A stretch of DNA of 64,000 nucleotides from Kineosporiaceae bacterium (GTDB lineage: Bacteria; Actinomycetota; Actinomycetes; Actinomycetales; Kineosporiaceae), in contig JADJPO010000004.1 of NCBI GenBank assembly GCA_016713225.1, forward strand, positions 474,190-538,189, in the 5' to 3' direction. Below the pieces are notes generated by a model. That model was given only the letters and a program-made list of their open reading frames with translations, did not search any database and was not told the origin of the DNA. Position 1 is the first letter of the stretch. Every line of letters begins with the position of its first letter. Shown piece after piece: positions 8,007 to 17,161 of the stretch. A program made the position numbers and the translations under genes.

Positions 8007-8264
8007 ATGAACACCCAGAAACTGTCGGACGACGGCACGCCCCGCCCCGTGCTCAAAGTGATCCGCGGGGACGCCACTGCGGAGGAGATCGCCGTCATCC
8101 TCGCCCTCGTCGCCGCCCGCGGCGGGGGCGGCGACGAGGCCCGGACGGAACCCGTGTCGGTCTGGACCGCCGCCCACTCCCACCGCCAGATGCAGGCGGC
8201 CCAAGGTGGCCGCCCCAACGGCGCCGGAGCCCTCAGCTGGCGCACCTCCTACTGGCCCCGCTGA
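8007..8264 (+). CDS. accE: Acyl-CoA carboxylase epsilon subunit
   Basis: An 85-residue protein with the two conserved ends of the family: VLKVIRGDATAEEIAVILALVAA near the N-terminus and SWRTSYWPR at the C-terminus. Epsilon subunits are small, poorly ordered actinobacterial proteins that bind and stimulate the alpha/beta carboxylase complex. It lies 24 bases after the beta-subunit stop, in the same operon. The middle section is a Gly/Ala-rich linker. The assignment rests on the terminal motifs and the position after the beta subunit. Confidence 0.88.
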   Translation: MNTQKLSDDGTPRPVLKVIRGDATAEEIAVILALVAARGGGGDEARTEPVSVWTAAHSHRQMQAAQGGRPNGAGALSWRTSYWPR

Positions 8265-8270
8265 CCCACC

Positions 8271-8374
8271 AAACCGGCTCATGCTCCCCAGGTGACGGCT
8301 CATGCTCCGCAGGCGACGCTCGACAGCGTTGTCATCAGAAGTTCGACCGCCACCCGCGGAGCATGAGCCGGTTT
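8271..8374. repeat. Imperfect inverted repeat after accE
   Basis: Arms at 8271-8294 and 8351-8374 match in 22 of 24 positions (core AAACCGGCTCATGCTCC) around a 56-base spacer. The spacer contains a second direct copy of CGGCTCATGCTCC at about 8297 and a small ACGCT/AGCGT hairpin. It directly follows the accE stop at 8264. It may end the accB-accE transcript or be a decayed mobile palindrome. Confidence 0.75.
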
Positions 8375-8411
8375 GACGGGCGATCTGCAGTGACGTGCCG
8401 ATAATGATCTG

Positions 8412-8723
8412 GTGACGGACGCCGGGACACCGATCGACCCACTGCTCACCGGGGACGACGTCAACCAACGGCTGGCCGCGCTGCAGGCCGAGCTGGACCG
8501 ACTGCAAGGCGATCCCAGCGTGTTCGCGCGGGCGTTCCACACCCGCGTCGCCCAGCAGGCGCGTGCCGCGCTGCTCGACCTCCAGGCCCGGCTCGCCGAA
8601 CTGGCGACCCTGGATCTGACGCCAGAGACCAGCGCGCAGTCCGCCTGCATCTCAACGGTTCTCGATGATCAGCCCTGGTCGACTCACGGCACGAGGGGAC
8701 GACGGGAGATCCTGGACGTGTGA
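8412..8723 (+). CDS. Small protein of unknown function, helical N-terminus
   Basis: A 103-residue frame from GTG 8412. Residues 14-72 are rich in Ala, Leu, Arg and Asp with a heptad-like pattern (VNQRLAALQAELDRLQ, ARAALLDLQARLAELATL), suggesting a short coiled coil. The C-terminal third is polar and without recognisable features. Codon composition fits the neighbours, and the frame fills the space before the converging gene at 8733. I do not recognise the family; it could also be a spurious frame in GC-rich DNA. Confidence 0.5.
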   Translation: MTDAGTPIDPLLTGDDVNQRLAALQAELDRLQGDPSVFARAFHTRVAQQARAALLDLQARLAELATLDLTPETSAQSACISTVLDDQPWSTHGTRGRREILDV

Positions 8724-8732
8724 CCAGACCGG

Positions 8733-9782
8733 TCAGCCGAGCAGGGCGCCGATCTCGGGTGAGGAGTAGAACGGCTCGAGCTGCGCCCGTAGCAACCGCT
8801 CGAGATCGCCGGACGCGCGCAACGCCTCGATGACCTTGGGGGCGAGGCGAAGCAGATCCTCGACGACATCCTCACGGGTCAGCTCGAACTCTTCCAGCAG
8901 CTCCGTGGGCGAATATCGTCCGAAACGGTCGAAGAAGCCATGGATGACCACCTCGGCGAGGTGCGCTGCCGGCTCGGATCCCAGCGTCCCGATCGCCAGG
9001 TCGTAGAGGGCGTCGGCCACGTCGCTGATCTGCTCCGGACTCACCCGGTCGCTCCGTGGCACCTGTTCCTGGGCGAGCAGGCCCCAGGCCTGCAGGGCCG
9101 CCGCGCGCGTGGTGGGATCGCGCAACGTCTCGATGACGATCCGGTTCAGCCGGCGCACCGCGAACGCGCCGCCCTTGTCCACGGTGTCCCCGAGCAGGCC
9201 CTCGAGCTGCCGGTCCGCCGCACCCATCACCCGAGAGGCCGCACTGGTGCCGAGCGACATGAGCGAGCCCAGCCCCGGCACCTTGCCGGCCACCGCCTTG
9301 TTGGCCTGCAGCACCTCGCCCACGATGCGGGTCATGAAACGCGAGGCCATGGTTCCCACCAGGGGCACTTCGGCCAAGCGTTCCCCGAGCCGCTCCAGCA
9401 CCGGGTGCAGGCCAACAACGCTGTCGAACAGGGCCTCGACCCGTTCGCGGTCGACGAACTCCCCGAGCGTGTACTCCCCGGTGGGGCCGTCGTGCAGCAC
9501 CGTGGCCACGAGGTCGACCACGCCGCCGACTGCGGCACTGGCCGGCACGGTGCCCAGGGCTCGCACCACGATCGCCGTGACCGTCGCGCGGTCGACCAGG
9601 TCCTCGATCCGGTGACGGCCGCCAGCCGAGAGCAGGTCATCGGCGAGCCCCACCACGGTCGAGACCAGGCGATCCCCGGTCAGCCGTTCGAGGTGGTGGG
9701 CCACCTGGGCGTCGAGCAACTGCCCTGCCAGGGCCTCTGCTCGCGACGGGGACTGGGGCACGTGGTCACGGTACGCGACCAC
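8733..9782 (-). CDS. Conserved-looking helical protein of unknown function
   Basis: A 349-residue protein, mostly predicted helical, with no signal peptide. Semi-hydrophobic stretches such as VVDLVATVLHD and VPGLGSLMSLGTSAASRVMGAADRQ do not look like classical membrane helices. The long, uninterrupted frame with normal codon use supports a real gene. The GTG at 9782 gives the longest form; a second in-frame GTG about seven codons later (HVPQSP) is an alternative. It converges with the 8412-8723 gene. I do not recognise any catalytic motif, and neighbours give no clear role. Confidence 0.7.
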   Translation of the reverse strand: MVAYRDHVPQSPSRAEALAGQLLDAQVAHHLERLTGDRLVSTVVGLADDLLSAGGRHRIEDLVDRATVTAIVVRALGTVPASAAVGGVVDLVATVLHDGPTGEYTLGEFVDRERVEALFDSVVGLHPVLERLGERLAEVPLVGTMASRFMTRIVGEVLQANKAVAGKVPGLGSLMSLGTSAASRVMGAADRQLEGLLGDTVDKGGAFAVRRLNRIVIETLRDPTTRAAALQAWGLLAQEQVPRSDRVSPEQISDVADALYDLAIGTLGSEPAAHLAEVVIHGFFDRFGRYSPTELLEEFELTREDVVEDLLRLAPKVIEALRASGDLERLLRAQLEPFYSSPEIGALLG

Positions 9783-9872
9783 TCAGAGGCCGGATCACGG
9801 ATCTTCACGCTCAGAGCCCTCCGTTAGGACCCGGACCTTGACACCAGCATCGGGCTGGGTTTGGGTCGCAGC

Positions 9873-10541
9873 ATGCGTCGTGCAGCGTCGATCCTCGGGG
9901 CCGCGCTCGCTGTTGGCATCGTGGTCGGCGGAGCTGGACTGCTCCGCCGCGACGGCGGCACGCCGGTGTCCTCGTCCTCGCCATCGCCCTCGTCCCCGCA
10001 GCCGCCCTGGTCCCCGCAGCCGCCCTCGTCAGGAGCGACCCCGGTCCCCGATGCGGCCGAGTCATCCCCGGTGTCAGCTCCGACGTCGGCCCGGAGACCG
10101 TCACCTGCTCCCTCCCGCGCCGGCCCGCTGGCTGCCTTCCTCGGCACGTACCGCTGGGAGGAGCAGCCCGAGGTGGACGGCGCCACACCGTGGCGGCGAC
10201 ATGAACTGTTCCTGACCACCCTGTCCGCGGACGGGCGCAACGCCATCGGCTCGCTGGTCACCGAGGGGCACGACCGCGGCGAGGTCTGGCCGGTGATCGC
10301 CCGATCGACCGGCCCGAATCGGGTCGAGGTCGTGTTCGACACCACTCATCCGACGGCGGGCCCGATGCCCCACACGCCCTACCGAAACGGCGATCGACTG
10401 TTCACTCTCAGCGGGTCGCACGGTTCGCCGACCACGAGTCTGGACGCGCTGGCCACCCTGCACCGTCACCCGGCCACGGGTCGCTACTTCACCCCGATCG
10501 GCCCCGGTGACCTCACCGGCGCGACGCCGTCCGGCTCCTGA
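9873..10541 (+). CDS. Exported protein with Ser/Pro-rich linker
   Basis: About 222 residues. The N-terminus is basic (MRRAAS) followed by a hydrophobic Ala/Val/Gly helix, acting as a signal peptide or anchor. A long Ser/Pro/Thr linker with a repeated PQPPWSPQPPSS unit follows at about residues 30-90, then a folded domain of about 130 residues starting LAAFLGTYRWEEQP and rich in beta-forming segments (HELFLTTLSADGRNAIGSLV). Only three catalytically suggestive histidines are seen and no cysteine. The layout matches cell-wall-associated secreted proteins; the domain is not recognised. Confidence 0.7.
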   Translation: MRRAASILGAALAVGIVVGGAGLLRRDGGTPVSSSSPSPSSPQPPWSPQPPSSGATPVPDAAESSPVSAPTSARRPSPAPSRAGPLAAFLGTYRWEEQPEVDGATPWRRHELFLTTLSADGRNAIGSLVTEGHDRGEVWPVIARSTGPNRVEVVFDTTHPTAGPMPHTPYRNGDRLFTLSGSHGSPTTSLDALATLHRHPATGRYFTPIGPGDLTGATPSGS

Positions 10542-10613
10542 ACACCCCGGGATGCACCTGCCAGGGGCATGATCGCTCGCCGCCGAAAGCTGCGCGAACT
10601 ATGGTCGTCGACC

Positions 10614-11765
10614 ATGACGGCTGAACCGACGAACCTCGCCATCGGCATGATCGGCACCAAGTTCATGGGCCGTGCCCACGCCAACGCCTGGTCCCAGGTG
10701 ACCCGGTTCTTCGATCCCGCTCTCACCCCGGTGATGCACACCGTGGCCGGACGCGACGCCGCCGCCACCACCGACTTCGCCGCCCGCTGGGGCTGGCAGC
10801 ACGCCACCACGGACGTCACGGCGCTGATCACCGACCCGGCGATCGAGCTGGTCGACATCTGCACCCCGAACCACGTCCACGCCGAGGCCGCCATCGGCGC
10901 CCTGGAGGCGCGCAAACACGTGGCCTGCGAGAAGCCCCTCGCCCACACCCTCACCGATGCCGCAGCGATGACCGCCGCCGCCCACCGCGCCGCGGCACAC
11001 GGCGTCCGGACCTTCGTCTGGTTCAGCTACCGCCGGGTGCCGGCGATCGCGCTCGCCCGGGCACTGGTCCGTCAGGGCCGCCTCGGCGCGATCCGCCACG
11101 TCCGGGCGATCTACTTGCAGCAGTGGGGCATCGGCGCGGACGACGTGTGGCGCTTCGATGCCACCGTCGCCGGCTCGGGGGCGCTCGGGGACATCGCGGC
11201 GCACATCGTGGACGCCGTCCAGTTCGTCACCGGCGAGAAGGTGCAGCGCATCGCCGGCTCGCTGATGCGCACGTATGTACCCAGCCACTCCGTGGACGAC
11301 GCGGTGCTCTTCCTCGGCGAACTGGACGGCGGCGCCACCGCCTCGTTCGAGGCGACCCGATTCGCGACCGGTCACCACAACGCCCACGGATTCGAGATCC
11401 ACGGCGAGCACGGAGCGCTGCGGTTCCGGTTCGACCAGATGGGACGCCTCGACGTCTACGACGCCACCACCGAGCGCGCCGTCCGGGGCTGGACCACCAT
11501 CGAGGTGTGCGACGGCGAGGCCGGTCACCCCTGGGTCGGCGCCTGGTGGCCGCCCGGCCATCCGATCGGCTACGAGCACACGTTCACCCACCAGGCGGCC
11601 GACATCCTCGAGGCGCTCGCCGGCCGCCCGGACGCGGCGCTGGTCGCCCCCATGCCCGACTTCGCCGCGGCACTGCAGGTGCAGACCGTGCTCGAGGCCG
11701 CCGCAACCTCCGCGGACCGGCGCGCCGCCGTCGAGGTGGCCGAGATCGCCGCCACGGTGAGCTGA
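10614..11765 (+). CDS. Gfo/Idh/MocA family NAD(P)-dependent oxidoreductase
   Basis: About 383 residues. The N-terminal Rossmann domain has the variant dinucleotide loop IGMIGTKFMGRAHANAW, then VDICTPNHVHAEAAIGALEARKHVACEKPLAHTLTDA, whose EKP lysine is the family catalytic/cofactor residue. The C-terminal domain carries the GALGDIAAHIVDAVQFVTGE motif, with Asp and His positioned as substrate and catalytic residues. Such enzymes oxidise or reduce sugars, inositols or sugar derivatives. The ATG at 10614 follows an upstream in-frame extension that lacks family similarity. Neighbours do not define a sugar pathway, so the substrate is unknown. Confidence 0.88.
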   Translation: MTAEPTNLAIGMIGTKFMGRAHANAWSQVTRFFDPALTPVMHTVAGRDAAATTDFAARWGWQHATTDVTALITDPAIELVDICTPNHVHAEAAIGALEARKHVACEKPLAHTLTDAAAMTAAAHRAAAHGVRTFVWFSYRRVPAIALARALVRQGRLGAIRHVRAIYLQQWGIGADDVWRFDATVAGSGALGDIAAHIVDAVQFVTGEKVQRIAGSLMRTYVPSHSVDDAVLFLGELDGGATASFEATRFATGHHNAHGFEIHGEHGALRFRFDQMGRLDVYDATTERAVRGWTTIEVCDGEAGHPWVGAWWPPGHPIGYEHTFTHQAADILEALAGRPDAALVAPMPDFAAALQVQTVLEAAATSADRRAAVEVAEIAATVS

Positions 11766-11809
11766 CGACCGCATGCCGCAGCCGCGCGGCACCTGCCAGG
11801 ATGGATCCC

Positions 11810-12439
11810 ATGTTCGCTGTCCCCTCGCACCCGCCTGTTGGCTCGTGGACCCGGCTCGGCAGGGTCGTCGCCGTCCTCGTCGTGACCCTGAGCGCACTGC
11901 TCGGGTGGGGACTGGCCAGCGCACAGGCCCACTCCGGCGTCCGCTCCATCGAGCCGGCGGACGGATCGGTCCTCAGCGTTCCCCCACCCGAGATCAAGAT
12001 GACCTTCACCGAGAACGTGCTGAAGGGCACGGCTCAGCTGCGCCTGACCGGCCCCGCCGGTGCCACCGCCCTGACCGTGACCACGAACGGTCCGGTGATC
12101 AGCTCGCCCATGCCGGACGGCGCGACCAGCGGTGAGTACACCGTGTTGTGGCGGGTGACCAGCGCCGACGGCCACCCCATCTCGGGCAAGTTCGGCTTCA
12201 CCGTGATCGGCCAGAACGTGGCCGCCTCCACTCCGGCCGCAGCCTCCGCAACCCCCTCCGTGGTGGCCCCCTCGCCGGCAGCGTCATCCGTGCCCGCGGC
12301 GACGACACAGCCCGCGCCGGTCGAGTCCGCGGTCGGCGGCAACTCCACCACGAAGATCATCGTTTCGGTGGCCGCCGTGCTGGCGATGATGGCCGGGATC
12401 GGCGCCATGGTGGCCCGCAGTCGACGCTCACAGCCCTGA
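11810..12439 (+). CDS. CopC-domain copper-binding protein, membrane anchored
   Basis: About 209 residues. A signal peptide ends at SAQA, leaving mature His at the new N-terminus (HSGVRSIEPADGS), as in CopC proteins where His1 binds Cu(II). The paired D-x-H of the site is seen in SADGHPISGKFGF. The CopC beta-sandwich spans about residues 37-132. An Ala/Pro/Ser-rich linker and a C-terminal transmembrane helix with RSRRSQP tail follow, anchoring it outside the membrane. No CopD or copper pump gene is adjacent. ATG 11810 is preferred over 11801 because CCAGGA sits at better spacing. Periplasm-like copper buffering is the likely role. Confidence 0.88.
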   Translation: MFAVPSHPPVGSWTRLGRVVAVLVVTLSALLGWGLASAQAHSGVRSIEPADGSVLSVPPPEIKMTFTENVLKGTAQLRLTGPAGATALTVTTNGPVISSPMPDGATSGEYTVLWRVTSADGHPISGKFGFTVIGQNVAASTPAAASATPSVVAPSPAASSVPAATTQPAPVESAVGGNSTTKIIVSVAAVLAMMAGIGAMVARSRRSQP

Positions 12440-12521
12440 GCCACGCCCAGCAGCACACCTGGTCGAAGCCTTGACGCCGCGATAACCGAGGCACGACGCA
12501 CCGGCGACTACCGTTCCCCGC

Positions 12522-14378
12522 GTGATCTTCGCACGGCACAGCCGCACCCCGAACGGTCGACCCGATGCCCTCCCCCGTGCCCGGCACCGAGCCGCCGTGA
12601 TCTGCCTGTCGACGCTGACCCTCACCCTCACGGCCGCCTGTGGCGGGTCGCCCGATCCGGCCGCCGCGCCGGAGGTCTCGCCGTCCACCGCGGCCCTGGC
12701 CCTGGCTGCTGCCGCACCCTCCACCTCGGGCAGCGCACTCGTGGCGTCCGGCTCGCCCGCCACGGGCTCGGGGAGTGCGGGCGCGGCACTCACCCGCGCC
12801 GCCGCGGTGAAGGCCCCGGTGTTCGTGCGACGGATCGACCCGGGCCAGACCGGCTGGTTCTCCTCCCCCGCCCTCGTCGACCTCACCGGCGACAAGAAGC
12901 TCGAGATCGTCGCCCCGTTCTATTCGACCTACGTCTACTCCGCGGCCGGCAAGCGGCTGGCCACCGGCACCGCGACCCAGGGCCGCAGCTACGCGCCGTC
13001 CGTGGTGGCCGACCTCGACCGCGACGGCGTGCGCGAGATCGTGGTCGGCGGCAACGGCAGTGTGGGCGCCTACGAGTGGCGCTCCGGCAAGCTGATCGTG
13101 AAGAAGGGCTGGCCCGCGTCGGTGGCCAGCGGCGGCCAGACCCCGGAGGTGCGCGGCCTGGCCGCAGCCGATCTGGACGGCAACGGCAGCATCGAGGTGG
13201 TGGCCACCACGACCAACACCTCCAGCACCGGTGCGCAGGTGTTCGTCTTCAGTGCCACCGGCCGGCTCTACCAACCCGCCGGCGGTCACAAGCCGGCCTG
13301 GCCGCGCTACAACACGTTGCGCGGCAGCGGAAACGACGCCGACTTCAACGGCTACGGCAATCACGGCTACGGCGCCTACGGCCTCAACGTGGGCATCGGT
13401 CAACTGGACGACGACAAGCAGCTCGAGATCGTCGTCACCTACGACAACCACCAGATCAACCTGTTCAACCACGACGGCACCTCGGTGCTGGCCTCGACCT
13501 GGTACACCAACCGCCAGAGCGGGTTTGCCGGCAAGCGGCTCGGCTGGGGGCAGTTCATCCGCTGGCTCTCGCCCACTGTCGAGGATCGGCACCAGCACGC
13601 CCACAGCGGTGACTGGCCGAACGTGCAGACCACCGGCTGGCTGCAGTGGACCGCCTCACCGCCCTCGGTGGGCGATCTGGACGGCGACGGCAGGGCCGAG
13701 GTGATCGGCATCCCCAACGTCGAGAAGAAGGAACCCTACGAAACCCAGGCCCACGCCGTCATGGTGCTGGACGGTGCCCAGGGCAAGGGCGTGCGATCCG
13801 GGCGGCGGCACAAGGGGTTCGAGACGTTGCCGCTGACCGGCAAGCCGATCGTGCGCAAGGACGGCGACTGGTACCCGCCCAGCGGCATCCCGGCACCGAC
13901 GCTGGTCGACCTGACCGGCGACCGCAAGCCGGAGATCGTCTTCCCGGGTGCCGACGGCTACGTGTACGCCATCAGTTCGACCGGAAAGCGGTTGTGGCGC
14001 TATGGATATGCGCCCGGCAAGGCCCGCACGTTCGCCTCCGAGGTGGTCGCCGCGGACCTGAACAAGGACGGCCTGCCCGAGCTGGTGTTCGGCGTCTACG
14101 GCCTGGCCGCCAACAGTGGCCGGCTCGTCGTGCTGTCACCGAAGGGCGCGAAGATCAGTGACCAACGCCTGCCGAAGCAGGCCGCCGACGGCAACGGCAT
14201 CGGCGTGGCGGCGGCGCCGTCCATCGCCGACCTGGACGGCAACGGCACGCTCGAGATCGTGACCACCTCGATCGATCACGGCCTGGACGTGTTCACCGTG
14301 CCCGGCTCGAAGGCCGGCACATCCCCGTGGCCCACCGGACGCGGCTCCCTGCTGCGCTCCGGTACCGCCCAGCGCTGA
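12522..14378 (+). CDS. Exported FG-GAP/VCBS-repeat protein, probable lipoprotein
   Basis: A 618-residue secreted protein. The signal peptide ends LTLTLTAACGGS, a passable lipobox whose cysteine would be lipidated. After an Ala/Ser-rich linker come about seven FG-GAP/VCBS repeats, each with a DxDxDG-type calcium loop: DLTGDKKLEIV, DLDRDGVREIVVGG, DLDGNGSIEVV, DLDGDGRAEVIG, DLTGDRKPEIVF, DLNKDGLPELVFG and DLDGNGTLEIV. Such repeats build a seven-bladed beta propeller used for adhesion or polymer binding. No catalytic domain is fused. Start is GTG 12522. It may bind carbohydrate or protein at the cell surface, but the ligand cannot be inferred. Confidence 0.85.
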   Translation: MIFARHSRTPNGRPDALPRARHRAAVICLSTLTLTLTAACGGSPDPAAAPEVSPSTAALALAAAAPSTSGSALVASGSPATGSGSAGAALTRAAAVKAPVFVRRIDPGQTGWFSSPALVDLTGDKKLEIVAPFYSTYVYSAAGKRLATGTATQGRSYAPSVVADLDRDGVREIVVGGNGSVGAYEWRSGKLIVKKGWPASVASGGQTPEVRGLAAADLDGNGSIEVVATTTNTSSTGAQVFVFSATGRLYQPAGGHKPAWPRYNTLRGSGNDADFNGYGNHGYGAYGLNVGIGQLDDDKQLEIVVTYDNHQINLFNHDGTSVLASTWYTNRQSGFAGKRLGWGQFIRWLSPTVEDRHQHAHSGDWPNVQTTGWLQWTASPPSVGDLDGDGRAEVIGIPNVEKKEPYETQAHAVMVLDGAQGKGVRSGRRHKGFETLPLTGKPIVRKDGDWYPPSGIPAPTLVDLTGDRKPEIVFPGADGYVYAISSTGKRLWRYGYAPGKARTFASEVVAADLNKDGLPELVFGVYGLAANSGRLVVLSPKGAKISDQRLPKQAADGNGIGVAAAPSIADLDGNGTLEIVTTSIDHGLDVFTVPGSKAGTSPWPTGRGSLLRSGTAQR

Positions 14379-14385
14379 GTTCCTC

Positions 14386-14423
14386 GGGCACAAGGTGGCG
14401 AGTTTGGCACCGTCTGCGTGCCC
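14386..14423. terminator. Probable hairpin terminator between converging genes
   Basis: GGGCAC (14386-14391) pairs with GTGCCC (14418-14423), with an inner GGTG/CACC stem. It begins eight bases after the FG-GAP gene stop and lies before the mprF stop at 14454. No T-run follows, as is usual in GC-rich actinobacteria. Confidence 0.5.
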
Positions 14424-14453
14424 TAACCCTCCACCTAGTCCGCGGAGGATGCC

Positions 14454-17111
14454 TCAGCGAGCCACCACACCGCGCAGACCGCCACCGACGAGCCGCGCGA
14501 CGTCCAGCATCATCGACGGCAGCGCCGGCCCACCGGGCGAGGCGACGTAGCGGGCCTGCCACTGCGGGTGGAAGCGCTCCTTGAACTGGCGCAGCCCCTG
14601 GAAGTTGTAGAAGTGCTCGCCGTGGCTGAACAGGAAGTGGCCGATCCGGTCCCAGTAGGTCGCCGCGGCCGGCGAATCGGCGGTTTCACCCGGGTCGCCA
14701 TCGCTGGGCTCGGGCCGCAACCCGGACAGCGGCGCCATGCCGATGCTGAACGAGGCGAATCCCTGCTCGTGCGCCCAGGTCATCGCCGCCACGAACAGGT
14801 GACTCATCACGCAGCGCGGCGCGTCGGGCAGCCGGCGCATCAGGTCGACCTTGATCTCGTGCCGAGCGCCACTGGCCCACAGCGACGCGAACGCGACCAC
14901 CTGGCCGTCCTGCCAGGCCACCGCGATCGGGAACCGGGCCAGGTACTCCTCGTCGAAGGCACCGAGCGAGAACGACTTCTCGCGCGCGTTGCGTTGCTCG
15001 AGCCAGATGTCGGAGACCACCCGTAGCTGCGCCAGCACCTCGGGCACCCGCTCGGGATCGACGAGCTCGACACTCACCCCGACCCGTTCGCTGGAGCGCA
15101 CCTCCGAACGCAACTTCGCCCGGTTCTTGCCCTGCATGGTGAAGGTCGTCAGGTCGATGACCGCCTCCTCCCCCAGCTTCGACAGCGTGAGCCCGTGCCG
15201 CCGGTAGAGCTCGGCCGTCTCCTCGTGCACGCAGTAGAAGACCGGCCGCCCCAGGCTGCGGTCGCACAGGTCGAGGAACGACCAGAGCAGCTCGTCGAAC
15301 TCGGCCTCGTCCCCGACCGGGTCGCCCATCACCACCCAGCTGCGACGACGCACCTGGTACATCAGCAGCGCTCCGCCGCCGGGCGAGAAGTGGACCCGCT
15401 TGTCACCGGTCCACAGCAGCGAGGCGTCGCTGGTCCGGGCCTGGGCCAGAATCGGTTCGGCGAGAACGAGTTCAGCGGCCGTCGCGGTGGCATGAGCCGG
15501 GCGGGCGACGGTCTGCAGCCGGGTTCCGGCGACCACGAGCCCCAGCACGCCGGCCGACAGTCCGAGCCGAACGGTGACGGGGGTGCCGTGGCCGACCGAG
15601 GCCTCCAGCCAGGTACGTCCGCCGACGGCCCGCGAGCCGACCCACAGGTCGTGCCACCACACCAGCAGTGAGCACACCCCTGCCACGGTCAGCGACCAGA
15701 CCCAGCCCCGGGGGTCCGACAGGACCGACGTGGTGCGCTGGAACGCCCCGCGCGCCAACACCAGCAAGGTGATCAGCAGCAGCGACACCACTGCCGGCAC
15801 GGGTGTCGCACTGAGCAGGGCTGCGGTCAGGACCACCACCAGGACGCCGAGCGTGGCGACCAGGGCGCCGCGCAGCCGGCGGTGCAGACCCCGGGCGAGC
15901 AACATCAGGCCGACCCCGGCCAGGCTGGCGGTGAACGCCGTGAGCTCGGAGGGGTTGGCGTACCCGGGCACCTGCCCGGTGATCACCAGCCCTGCGCCGA
16001 GTACCGCGACGGCCAGGCCCAGCACGGACGGTGTGAGCACGCCGACCCGGGCCAGCACGCCGTCCGTGGTGGCCGTGGTGCGCCGCGACTCCAGCACCGC
16101 CAGCAGCACGGCGGCCAGGGTGAGCGGCAGCAGGAAGTAGATGATCCGGTAGGCCACGAGAGCCGTGACGAGCGCGGACGGCGCCACCGCCCCGCCCAGC
16201 CCGATGAGCAGGACGGCCTCGAACACTCCGAGCCCGCCCGGCACGTTGCTGACCAGACCGGCGACGGTGGCGACCACGAACACGGTGGCGAAGGTCGGAA
16301 AGCCCAGCCCGCCGCCCGGCAACAACACGAACAGCACCGCAGCCATCGAGAGCCACTCGAGCGTCGAGAGCACGATCTGGGCGAGCGCGAGGCGGCGCGA
16401 GGGCCGGTCGATGCGCCAGTCCCGCAGGGTGAGCGCCCGTTTGCCGGCGCCGCACCAGAGCAGATAGCCGGCGATCGCCGTCACCAGGGCCACGGTCAGG
16501 CCGAGCATCACCGAGGGCGGTAGGTGAACAGCCGGGCCGATCCGATCGGGGGTGTGCGCCATGCCGACCGCGGCCAGCACCCCGCACCCCAGGGACAGGG
16601 TGATCAGGTTGAACACCGCGATCCGCGTGATCGCGAAGGCGGGCACGCCCCAGGCCGAGTACACCCGGGCCCGCAGGGCCGCCCCGACGACGGCGGAGGC
16701 GCCCAGGGTGTTACCGAAGGCCGTGGCCACGAACGAGGCGGCGGCGAAGCGGCGATAAGGCAGGCGGTGTTCGACGTAGCGCAGCGCGAGGGCGTCGTAG
16801 CCGGTCATCGCCAGGTACGACACACAGGTGGCCAGGATGGACGCCAGCACCGGGCCGGTACCGATCTCGGCGATCGACGGCCCCAGCCGAGACCAGGGGT
16901 ACCCCCGCAACTGCCCGTGCAACACCCCGACAGCCCAGGCGAGGACGCCGAGCACCACCAGCGGTGCCGCGCCCCGAACCGCCAGGAACCGCAGCAGCCG
17001 CAGCGGACGCTCCCGGACCCGCCGGCGGACTCGGGCCGAGAGCCGTGCTCCGCCCTGGGCAGGCTCGGCCTCCACCGTCGGCTCGGGGTGGATGTCTGGG
17101 TGCGTGGTCAT
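14454..17111 (-). CDS. mprF: Bifunctional phosphatidylglycerol lysyltransferase/flippase
   Basis: About 885 residues, the size of full-length MprF. It adds an amino acid, usually lysine from Lys-tRNA, to phosphatidylglycerol and flips the product outward, lowering surface charge and protecting from cationic peptides. The first 550 residues hold roughly a dozen transmembrane helices with flippase segments such as VATAFGNTLGASAVVGAALRARVY and LVSNVPGGLGVFEAVLL. The C-terminal DUF2156 double-GNAT domain begins near TSDASLLWTGDKRVHFSPGG and includes MQGKNRAKLRSEVRSSER and FSIGMAPLSGL. No LysU domain is fused. ATG 17111 is chosen; upstream in-frame sequence overlaps the control region. It is divergent from a PadR repressor gene. 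Confidence 0.92.
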   Translation of the reverse strand: MTTHPDIHPEPTVEAEPAQGGARLSARVRRRVRERPLRLLRFLAVRGAAPLVVLGVLAWAVGVLHGQLRGYPWSRLGPSIAEIGTGPVLASILATCVSYLAMTGYDALALRYVEHRLPYRRFAAASFVATAFGNTLGASAVVGAALRARVYSAWGVPAFAITRIAVFNLITLSLGCGVLAAVGMAHTPDRIGPAVHLPPSVMLGLTVALVTAIAGYLLWCGAGKRALTLRDWRIDRPSRRLALAQIVLSTLEWLSMAAVLFVLLPGGGLGFPTFATVFVVATVAGLVSNVPGGLGVFEAVLLIGLGGAVAPSALVTALVAYRIIYFLLPLTLAAVLLAVLESRRTTATTDGVLARVGVLTPSVLGLAVAVLGAGLVITGQVPGYANPSELTAFTASLAGVGLMLLARGLHRRLRGALVATLGVLVVVLTAALLSATPVPAVVSLLLITLLVLARGAFQRTTSVLSDPRGWVWSLTVAGVCSLLVWWHDLWVGSRAVGGRTWLEASVGHGTPVTVRLGLSAGVLGLVVAGTRLQTVARPAHATATAAELVLAEPILAQARTSDASLLWTGDKRVHFSPGGGALLMYQVRRRSWVVMGDPVGDEAEFDELLWSFLDLCDRSLGRPVFYCVHEETAELYRRHGLTLSKLGEEAVIDLTTFTMQGKNRAKLRSEVRSSERVGVSVELVDPERVPEVLAQLRVVSDIWLEQRNAREKSFSLGAFDEEYLARFPIAVAWQDGQVVAFASLWASGARHEIKVDLMRRLPDAPRCVMSHLFVAAMTWAHEQGFASFSIGMAPLSGLRPEPSDGDPGETADSPAAATYWDRIGHFLFSHGEHFYNFQGLRQFKERFHPQWQARYVASPGGPALPSMMLDVARLVGGGLRGVVAR

Positions 17112-17161
17112 GACGAGCAAGGGATCGGCGCGCCGAGGCGTGGGCTTGACCCCGGCCGCCC

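Noticed and set aside
5319..8540. A single very long minus-strand frame opposite the carboxyltransferase gene
   Set aside because: Only its last 309 codons are birA. The rest is antisense to a well-conserved gene and has the Arg/His/Val-rich composition typical of open shadow frames in GC-rich DNA.
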